A stretch of DNA of 8,030 nucleotides, from contig JAFYNC010000060.1 of assembly GCA_017549905.1 (NCBI GenBank), positions 1-8,030 on the forward strand. Direction: 5' to 3'. This document shows, in pieces, positions 1-5,317 of the stretch (position 1 is the stretch's first letter; each line of letters opens with the position of its first letter). The notes under the pieces were generated by a model. It made no database searches and was not told the origin of the DNA. It saw only the letters and a program-made list of their open reading frames with translations. Position numbers and translations under genes: made by a program. This DNA comes from Clostridia bacterium. GTDB lineage: Bacteria > Bacillota > Clostridia > Oscillospirales > Acutalibacteraceae.

Positions 1-1
1 C

Positions 2-376
2 AGCCAGTTAAACACCGCTAAAGAAATCTTAGCATTTGAGCTCACACAGTTGGTTCACGGGGAAGAGGAAGCAAAAAAAGCTCAGGATACCGCACGTGCA
101 GTGTTCTCGGGTAAGGGCTCACATGAAAATATGCCTACTACAGAGCTTTGTTCAGAAGACTTTACAGACGGCAAAATCGGCGTACTTGATATGATGATTA
201 AAGCAGAACTTATAGCTTCAAAGGGCGAGGGTAGACGTCTTGTACAACAAGGCGGAGTTAGTATTAACGATCTTAAAATTACTGACCCTGCATATAGTCT
301 TTCTGCTTCTGATTTTGAAAATGAAATCATTCTCAGAAAAGGTAAAAAGGTATTCAATAAATTTATACTCGCATAA
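2..376 (+). CDS. tyrS: Tyrosyl-tRNA synthetase, C-terminal part (5' end outside window)
   Basis: This is the last 124 codons of a gene that begins before the window; the frame is open from base 2 to the TAA at 374-376. TyrRS charges tRNA-Tyr with tyrosine in the cytosol. The visible start of the fragment (AKEILAFELTQLVHGEEEA) is the helix typical of bacterial TyrRS just after the class I catalytic core. The last 65 or so residues form an S4 RNA-binding domain: a helix with EGRRLVQQGGVSIND, then a strand ending in LRKGKKVFNKFIL. The S4 domain contacts the tRNA. The catalytic HIGH-like and KMSKS-like motifs would lie upstream and cannot be checked. The length and ending match a complete, intact C-terminus. 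Any control such as a T-box leader would also be outside the window. An apparent TTG start at base 50 is internal and not a gene start. Confidence 0.93.
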   Translation, partial: SQLNTAKEILAFELTQLVHGEEEAKKAQDTARAVFSGKGSHENMPTTELCSEDFTDGKIGVLDMMIKAELIASKGEGRRLVQQGGVSINDLKITDPAYSLSASDFENEIILRKGKKVFNKFILA

Positions 377-377
377 T

Positions 378-407
378 TTTTGGGCAGACAAAAAAGTCTG
401 CCCAAAA
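378..407 (+). terminator. Hairpin after tyrS, probable intrinsic terminator with weak U-tract
   Basis: A perfect 8-bp G/C-rich stem (GGGCAGAC at 382-389, GTCTGCCC at 396-403) with an A6 loop is extended by four T-A pairs, giving 12 bp in all. It begins two bases after the tyrS stop codon. The sequence after the stem is AAAATAGTTTG, so there is no clean run of T. It may therefore terminate only partly, letting some tyrS transcripts read into the hydrolase gene, or serve as a 3' end stabiliser. Confidence 0.6.
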
Positions 408-411
408 TAGT

Positions 412-441
412 TTGCAACATTTTTAACTTTTGCGGTAAAAT
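412..441 (+). promoter_or_regulatory. Weak candidate promoter before the alpha/beta hydrolase
   Basis: TTGCAA at 412-417 and TAAAAT at 436-441 are separated by 18 nt, matching sigma-A hexamers at 4 of 6 and 5 of 6 positions. The predicted transcription start near 448 would fall inside the ribosome binding site at 447-453, which would give an almost leaderless message. That is a real weakness of this call. The alternative is read-through from tyrS. Confidence 0.3.
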
Positions 442-446
442 AATAT

Positions 447-453
447 AGGTGAT
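447..453 (+). promoter_or_regulatory. Ribosome binding site AGGTGAT that sets a TTG start
   Basis: AGGTGAT matches seven bases of the anti-Shine-Dalgarno complement (GGAGGTGATC). The AGG ends 8 nt before the TTG at 458-460. The in-frame GTG at 449 lies inside this element and has no ribosome binding site of its own, so TTG 458 is the better start. Confidence 0.65.
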
Positions 454-457
454 ATAT

Positions 458-1381
458 TTGTTATTTTTTGTTATTGCTTTAATTCTGATTTTTGCAATTA
501 TTGTTTATTACTTTTTTTCAATTGCTTTTGTTAAACATAACATTGGAAATGTCGATGATATGAATGACAATATTAATAAAATTTTAGAAAAGTATAAAGA
601 TACAATTTCTATGGGTATCGATTTTATAAATACTGAGCCTCATAAATGGCTTCATACCCAAAGTTATGATGGGCTTACTCTTTATGCCAGATATTATGAT
701 AATTCCTCCGACAAAACTATGATTTTGTTACACGGTTACCGTTCTTCAGCGGCACGTGATTTTTCTTGTGCAGTTGCTATGTATAAAAGCTTTGGTTTTA
801 ATGTTTTACTTTGTGACCAAAGAAGCCACGGCAGAAGCGAGGGAAGACTCATTACATTTGGTGTTAAGGAAAAGCGAGATGTTTTGAGTTGGTGTGAATT
901 TATTAATGAAAAATACTCACCCGAAAAAATAGTCTTAGGCGGAATGTCAATGGGCGCTACAACTGTGCTCTTAAGTTTGAAACTTAGTCTTCCAAAAACT
1001 GTAAAAGCAGTAATTGCCGATTGCGGTTTTTCATCACCGGTTGCAATAATAAAAAAAGTGGCGCGTCAGTCTTTTAAAATTAATGCAACAGCTTTTCTTC
1101 CGTTTTTAGACCTTTATTGCAGATTGTTCGGTAATTTTTCAATTTACAAAAACAACACCTGCGATGCAATCAGAGAAAGTGATGTTCCCGTTTTGCTTAT
1201 TCACGGCAAAGAGGACGGATTTGTGCCTTGTGAAATGTCTAAAGAGGCTTTTGAAAATGCTAACGATAAATCAAAGCTCTTAATTGTTGATAATGCTGAC
1301 CATGGACTTAGCTATCTTGTCGATACAAAATTAGTTGAAAGTGAGATCAAAATTTTCTTAAAAGAATGTGATTTATATTGA
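458..1381 (+). CDS. Membrane-anchored alpha/beta hydrolase (serine hydrolase)
   Basis: A predicted esterase- or peptidase-like serine hydrolase of the alpha/beta hydrolase fold (COG1073-like), held to the membrane by one N-terminal helix. From the TTG at 458 it has 307 residues; an in-frame GTG at 449 would add three. Numbered from the TTG, residues 1-24 are hydrophobic. The oxyanion-loop motif LLHGYRSS is near 90-97, the nucleophile elbow GMSMG at 162-166 gives Ser164, Asp253 lies in IHGKEDGFVP, and His282 lies in DNADHG, so the catalytic triad is complete. CDQRSHGRSEG near 119-129 is another family hallmark. The substrate cannot be told from sequence. Whether the domain faces inside or outside is unclear: the short N-terminus has no charged residues and there is no obvious signal peptidase site. 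It ends 49 nt before the lipoprotein gene, whose -35 box overlaps its stop codon. Confidence 0.88.
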   Translation: MLFFVIALILIFAIIVYYFFSIAFVKHNIGNVDDMNDNINKILEKYKDTISMGIDFINTEPHKWLHTQSYDGLTLYARYYDNSSDKTMILLHGYRSSAARDFSCAVAMYKSFGFNVLLCDQRSHGRSEGRLITFGVKEKRDVLSWCEFINEKYSPEKIVLGGMSMGATTVLLSLKLSLPKTVKAVIADCGFSSPVAIIKKVARQSFKINATAFLPFLDLYCRLFGNFSIYKNNTCDAIRESDVPVLLIHGKEDGFVPCEMSKEAFENANDKSKLLIVDNADHGLSYLVDTKLVESEIKIFLKECDLY

Positions 1382-1406
1382 CTTTTTGAAGGTTTAATAA
1401 TACAAT
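1378..1406 (+). promoter_or_regulatory. Sigma-A-like promoter for the lipoprotein gene
   Basis: TTGACT at 1378-1383 (5 of 6 to consensus) and TACAAT at 1401-1406 (5 of 6) are separated by exactly 17 nt. The -35 overlaps the stop codon of the hydrolase gene. Transcription would start near 1413, giving a leader of about 18 nt that is almost wholly ribosome binding site. The -10 lies inside a 14-bp palindrome. Confidence 0.55.
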
Positions 1407-1414
1407 ATATTGTA
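1401..1414 (+). repeat. Perfect 14-bp palindrome over the -10 box
   Basis: TACAATATATTGTA reads the same on both strands. It covers the proposed -10 hexamer and the likely transcription start of the lipoprotein gene, the position expected of a repressor operator. It is A/T-rich, so chance occurrence in this genome is not negligible. Confidence 0.4.
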
Positions 1415-1430
1415 GAAGGGAAGTGTTGTT

Positions 1431-2162
1431 TTGTTCAAAGATTTTAAACTGTTTTCTTTAATTTTATCAGTTTTAATTATTTTTTCTGTCTGCGGTTGCA
1501 GTCCTGTTGATAATGATTACGGTGTTAGTTCTGAAACCGAAAGTTCACAAAGTGAATTTCAGTCAGTTGAAGAAACAAAAATTATGTCATCTGACAGAGT
1601 AATGTCACAATATTTTGATATTAGTCTTTTTGATGAAGAAAATTATTCTGATATTTATTTAGGTAAAAAATTTAAGATTGATGCCTTTATAAATAATATT
1701 ACATTTAATGTGCCAACCAAGATTAACGATTTTAAAGAGCTCGGTTGGTTTTTATGTGAGGGCAATACCTATGATGAAAATTCGTTGGTTTTTGCTTATG
1801 AAACTGTTGATTTATATTTCAAAAATGAAAAAGGTGCTAAAATTTTTGCACAAGTTTATAATTCCTCACGTTCATCAAAACAACTTTCCGAGTGTTATAT
1901 TGTAAAATTTAAAATTGATAACAATTTTTATACTGATCCCAATAACTATATTGAATTTAATGTTAATGGTATAGATAATACAATGGCTATTACCGATATT
2001 GTTAACATTTTAGGCGCACCTTCTCATTTTTATGAAGTATCCGACACATCTTATTACCTTGATTATTTTATCACAAAGAAGGATAGACGTAACGGCATAA
2101 CTGTTTACATTAATCCTGTTGATGATTTAATCACGGCTATTGAATTTTCTTATTATAAATAA
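1431..2162 (+). CDS. Lipoprotein of unknown function
   Basis: A 243-residue predicted lipoprotein. It starts at TTG, about 8 nt after AGAAGGGAAG. Residues 4-22 form a hydrophobic signal sequence ending in the lipobox-like VCGC, so Cys23 is the likely lipidated residue, anchoring the protein to the outer face of the membrane. Residues 31-52 are a Ser/Glu-rich linker. The rest looks like two halves. The first (about 78-165) holds ITFNVPTKINDFKELGW and an aromatic strand pattern. The second (about 172-243) holds the ITDIVNILGAPSHFYE segment followed by beta-strands ending in ITVYINPVDDLITAIEFSY. The second half resembles the small 'helix then LGxP then strands' modules of many clostridial lipoproteins, a pattern loosely like BamE/SmpA or beta-lactamase-inhibitor-like folds. 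I cannot assign a function. It is followed 17 nt later by the DUF1015 gene and is probably cotranscribed with it. Confidence 0.8.
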   Translation: MFKDFKLFSLILSVLIIFSVCGCSPVDNDYGVSSETESSQSEFQSVEETKIMSSDRVMSQYFDISLFDEENYSDIYLGKKFKIDAFINNITFNVPTKINDFKELGWFLCEGNTYDENSLVFAYETVDLYFKNEKGAKIFAQVYNSSRSSKQLSECYIVKFKIDNNFYTDPNNYIEFNVNGIDNTMAITDIVNILGAPSHFYEVSDTSYYLDYFITKKDRRNGITVYINPVDDLITAIEFSYYK

Positions 2163-2179
2163 CTTTTAAGGAGCTTTTT

Positions 2180-3370
2180 ATGAACAAACACTTATTACCG
2201 GCAGATATTTTACTACCAAAAAACGATTTTTCAAAATGGTCTGTTATAGCTTGTGACCAATATACCTCTGAACCAAAGTATTGGGAAGAAACAAAAGAGA
2301 TAGTAGGCAATAGCATATCTGCGCTTAATTTAATACTACCTGAAGTTTTTCTCTCAGACGATGAATCTGCGCGTATTAATTCAATCAACAAAACAATGCA
2401 AGAATACATAGAGAACGATGTATTTAATAGTTTTGATAATACTATTGTTTACACCTGCCGTACACTTAAAGACGGAAAGAAAAGACACGGACTTGTGGGA
2501 CTTATAGACCTTGAGGATTATTCCTATGAAAAAGATGCTAAAACAGCCATTAGAGCTACTGAAGAAACCGTTGTGGACAGAATTCCGCCAAGAGTTAAAA
2601 TAAGAAAGGATGCCCCATTAGAGCTTCCTCATATTATGCTTTTAATTGATGATCCTGAGCGCATCGTTATTGAGCCTATTGCAGATAAAGCGGATAACTT
2701 TAAAAAGCTTTATGAATTTGAGCTTATGCAAAACGCAGGTTCAATAGTAGGTTATGCACTTTCCAGTGATTCTGTTAATAATGTTCAATCAGCTTTAGAT
2801 ACACTTAAAAATAACAGTGCTGACGGTTTGTTATTTGCAGTTGGTGACGGTAATCATTCTCTCGCTACCGCAAAAGAATGTTACAGAATGGGATGCGGTA
2901 GTAGATACGCCTTAGTTGAGGTTGTAAATATTCACGATTTTTCTTTGGAATTTGAACCTATTTACAGAGTAGTATTTGGCGCTAACGCCGAAAAATTAAT
3001 TTCCGATTTCATTAATTGGTGTGGAGAAGACAGTAGTGAAAATTCACAAAAGTTTACTTGTGTTTATAATGGTATTGAGAAGGAAATCAGCGTTAATGCT
3101 AAGGGAACTTTATGTGTTGCCACATTACAAGCATTTTTAGACAATTATTTAAAAGATAATAAAAATTTAAAGCTTGACTATATTCACGGTACAGAATCTG
3201 TTCGTGAACTTTGCAAAAAAGAAAACACAGTTGGATTTATATTCTCCGGAATGGAAAAATCCGAATTGTTTAAAGCGGTATCAAATGACGGTTCATTACC
3301 GAGAAAAACATTCTCAATGGGCTGTGCTGACGATAAACGATTCTATTTAGAAGCAAGAAAAATCAAATAA
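2180..3370 (+). CDS. DUF1015 family protein
   Basis: A 396-residue soluble protein of the DUF1015 family (COG4198-like), whose biochemical role is not firmly established as far as I know. It begins at ATG, 6 nt after a clear AAGGAG (2168-2173). Family landmarks are present along the full length: WSVIACDQYTSEPKYWEE at residues 20-37, RATEETVVDRIPPR with LELPHIMLLIDDPE at 125-160, GDGNHSLATAK at 222-232, and a C-terminal KTFSMGCADDKRFYLEARK at 377-394. No signal peptide or membrane segment is seen, so it is cytosolic. The central GDGNHS element recalls the short Gly/His/Arg motif of ParB/sulfiredoxin-like nucleotide-binding folds, but that is only a resemblance. From memory, relatives often neighbour serine biosynthesis genes (serA, serC); none is in this window. 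It is the last gene before a strong terminator. Confidence 0.88.
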   Translation: MNKHLLPADILLPKNDFSKWSVIACDQYTSEPKYWEETKEIVGNSISALNLILPEVFLSDDESARINSINKTMQEYIENDVFNSFDNTIVYTCRTLKDGKKRHGLVGLIDLEDYSYEKDAKTAIRATEETVVDRIPPRVKIRKDAPLELPHIMLLIDDPERIVIEPIADKADNFKKLYEFELMQNAGSIVGYALSSDSVNNVQSALDTLKNNSADGLLFAVGDGNHSLATAKECYRMGCGSRYALVEVVNIHDFSLEFEPIYRVVFGANAEKLISDFINWCGEDSSENSQKFTCVYNGIEKEISVNAKGTLCVATLQAFLDNYLKDNKNLKLDYIHGTESVRELCKKENTVGFIFSGMEKSELFKAVSNDGSLPRKTFSMGCADDKRFYLEARKIK

Positions 3371-3373
3371 ATT

Positions 3374-3407
3374 AAAGCCATCATTTGATGGCTTTTTTTA
3401 TTTTTTT
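3374..3407 (+). terminator. Rho-independent terminator after the DUF1015 gene
   Basis: A perfect 9-bp stem (AAAGCCATC at 3374-3382, GATGGCTTT at 3387-3395) with an ATTT loop runs directly into T7-A-T7. It begins three bases after the stop codon. It closes the lipoprotein/DUF1015 unit and separates it from the next operon. Confidence 0.93.
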
Positions 3408-3466
3408 ATTCACAAAATTTTGCAGATTTGTTAAATATATTAAATACAAAAAAAGTCGAAAATCCG

Positions 3467-3495
3467 TTGACACAAATACACAAAAATGATATACT
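3467..3495 (+). promoter_or_regulatory. Strong sigma-A promoter with extended -10 for the dockerin/cohesin operon
   Basis: TTGACA at 3467-3472 (6 of 6) and TATACT at 3490-3495 (5 of 6) are separated by 17 nt, and TG at 3487-3488 forms an extended -10 (TGATATACT). This is the best promoter in the window. Transcription would begin near 3502, leaving a leader of about 32 nt before the TTG start at 3534. The 59 bases between the terminator and the -35 hold nothing else I can recognise. Confidence 0.85.
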
Positions 3496-3518
3496 TATAT
3501 AGTATTTTTAAGTATTAT

Positions 3519-3525
3519 GTGAGGT
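3519..3525 (+). promoter_or_regulatory. Ribosome binding site GTGAGGT that sets a TTG start
   Basis: GAGG at 3521-3524 lies 9 nt before TTG at 3534-3536. The upstream in-frame ATG at 3486 lies in the promoter spacer, before the predicted transcription start, and has no ribosome binding site, so it cannot be the start of the message from this promoter. Confidence 0.75.
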
Positions 3526-3533
3526 ATACAAAT

Positions 3534-5306
3534 TTGAAAATATATAAAAAAGTTTTATCGGTTTTTATTGCTTTCACTTTGTTGTTTATAAGTTTTTTCA
3601 ATTCAAATATTACTAATGTTTCTGCCGCTGAAAATAATATTATACATATTTTTGGCACTGATGTTAATGTTCGCGAGGGAAAATCTACATCTGCAAAATC
3701 ACTTTGCAAAATTAATCATGATGTAGCAGAATTACTTTCTGACGAGGGTGAATGGCTTAAAATTAAATATAACGATATTGTTGGATATATTAAATACAAT
3801 TCAGGTTGGATTAGAAAACTTTCCTATAATCCAAATAACAGAGATGAAGCTTTCGAAGGTCAAATTTCAGCTTTTCCCGACAGCTATAAAGATTCTTTAA
3901 GGCTTTTACATGCTCTATATCCAAATTGGAAGTTTACACCTTTTAATGTAAACCTCACATTAGCGGAAGCTGTTGCTATGGAAACTACTTGTACAAACCA
4001 TGGTTATGGCACTGATAACCATAAATATTTATATTATACTTACGGCGATTCTTGGCGCTCAATGGATTTTGGTTGTTATGATTGGAGCACTAACACATTC
4101 GTTGAAAAAGAATCGGGCGGTTGGACAGGCGCTTCAAGAGAAATAGTTGCCTTTTATATGGAACCGCGAAATTTCTTAAACCCATATGAAATATATATGT
4201 TTTTGGAGCAAAAATACGATCCTTCAAAACAAAACGCCGAAGGTTTAAGCAATATCGTAAAAGGTACTTTTCTTGAAAGGCCTTACACAGATATCGAGCA
4301 TCCAAATAATGACGGTAGTTATATTAATGCAATTATGAATGCAGCTGCTCAGTCTAATGTCAGTCCTTATATTATCGCTTCAAAAATAATTCAAGAACAA
4401 GGTGTTGAAGGTACATCTCAACTAATTTCCGGAACATACCCAGGATATGCAGGTTATTACAATTACTTTAACATTAAGGCTTACGGTGATGATATAGTTG
4501 GAAACGGTTTAGCCTATGCAACTTTACAAAAAGACCCAACCTGGAACACTCGCCAAGGCGCAATTATAGGTGGCGCTAAATTCTTAGGCAACAATTATAT
4601 AAGTGCCGGTCAAAGCACATATTATTTTCAAGACTATAATATGGTTGATCTTAACATTCACCACCAATATGCCACTGCCGTTCACGATGCCCGCAGTAAA
4701 GGTGTAAATGTTGCAAGTGGATACGCTGACAAATTCAACTATCCTTTAGAGTTTACAATTCCGGTATTTAAAAACACCACCGCTACTCCTGCTCAAAAAC
4801 CCGCAAATAGCAACGAAAAAAATAACTATTATATTTCTTCTATCAGCGGATTAACACCGACATTTAATATGTATAAGTTTACTGATTATTCGCTAAGTCT
4901 TGAAACCGATGGCGCTATTGATGTTGTTTTGCCAAGCGGTGCTACCCTTACAACTAATGATGAATTTCGTTTGAATGCCGGTATTAACAATGTGGTACTT
5001 ACAGTTAAGTCAGAAACAGGTTTTACTAATAGCTATCATATTTCTGTAAATGCTGCTAATAATTGTACATTATATATCAATAAAAACGGCAGTTCCTCAA
5101 ACATTGGCAATATGTTAGGCGATGTAAATGGCGATGGTAAAATTACAATTGGTGATGGAGGTAGAATAGTTCTTCACCTTTCAGAAAAAAATATTTTATC
5201 AGGTGCCGCCTTTAATGCTGCCGATATAAATAAAGATGGTGCCATCACCATAGGCGATGGTGGAAAAATCGTGCTTCATTTACTTGGACGTTTAAATATC
5301 GAATAG
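3534..5306 (+). CDS. Secreted dockerin-bearing N-acetylglucosaminidase-like cell-wall hydrolase
   Basis: A 590-residue secreted modular enzyme, predicted to cleave peptidoglycan glycan strands (LytD/GH73-like). Residues are numbered from the TTG. Residues 1-31 are a classical signal peptide (MKIYKK, hydrophobic core, NVSAA). Residues 38-94 are a bacterial SH3-type domain (DVNVREGKSTSAKSL, then GEWLKIKYNDIVGYI). Residues 114-389 are the catalytic region, with LHALYPNWKF, a FYMEPRNFLNPYEIYMFLEQ motif and IIQEQGVEGTSQLISGTYPG; Glu288 in QEQG is the likely catalytic acid. Residues 432-506 are a divergent cadherin-like beta-sandwich. Residues 529-588 are a two-repeat type I dockerin. There is no transmembrane anchor, so surface retention would depend on the dockerin or SH3 domain. 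The stop codon TAG overlaps the AGGAG of the next gene, which encodes a membrane-tethered cohesin-like protein, implying translational coupling and a partnership. The exact bond cut is inferred from family resemblance. Confidence 0.87.
   Translation: MKIYKKVLSVFIAFTLLFISFFNSNITNVSAAENNIIHIFGTDVNVREGKSTSAKSLCKINHDVAELLSDEGEWLKIKYNDIVGYIKYNSGWIRKLSYNPNNRDEAFEGQISAFPDSYKDSLRLLHALYPNWKFTPFNVNLTLAEAVAMETTCTNHGYGTDNHKYLYYTYGDSWRSMDFGCYDWSTNTFVEKESGGWTGASREIVAFYMEPRNFLNPYEIYMFLEQKYDPSKQNAEGLSNIVKGTFLERPYTDIEHPNNDGSYINAIMNAAAQSNVSPYIIASKIIQEQGVEGTSQLISGTYPGYAGYYNYFNIKAYGDDIVGNGLAYATLQKDPTWNTRQGAIIGGAKFLGNNYISAGQSTYYFQDYNMVDLNIHHQYATAVHDARSKGVNVASGYADKFNYPLEFTIPVFKNTTATPAQKPANSNEKNNYYISSISGLTPTFNMYKFTDYSLSLETDGAIDVVLPSGATLTTNDEFRLNAGINNVVLTVKSETGFTNSYHISVNAANNCTLYINKNGSSSNIGNMLGDVNGDGKITIGDGGRIVLHLSEKNILSGAAFNAADINKDGAITIGDGGKIVLHLLGRLNIE
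5118..5285 (+). repeat. Dockerin module: two EF-hand-like repeats
   Basis: Two copies of a calcium-loop plus helix unit are encoded at 5118-5180 and 5220-5285. The protein repeats are GDVNGDGKITIGDGGRIVLH and ADINKDGAITIGDGGKIVLH. Calcium ligands at loop positions 1, 3, 5 and 12 are Asp/Asn/Asp/Asp in both copies. At loop positions 10-11, which set cohesin specificity in classical dockerins, both repeats carry Ile-Gly instead of the frequent Ser-Thr. The near-identity of the two copies fits the dual binding mode known for dockerins. Confidence 0.85.
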
Positions 5307-5317
5307 GAGTGTTTTAA

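Noticed and set aside
82..420. Minus-strand open frame opposite tyrS
   Set aside because: It spans the terminator hairpin and mirrors the conserved S4-domain coding sequence; no independent coding evidence.
3408..3466. Possible riboswitch or leader RNA before the dockerin operon
   Set aside because: The predicted transcript starts near 3502, after this stretch, and no stable hairpin or known aptamer pattern is visible.
3486..3533. ATG 3486 as the start of the dockerin protein
   Set aside because: It overlaps the promoter spacer, lacks a ribosome binding site, and puts 16 residues ahead of an otherwise normal signal peptide.
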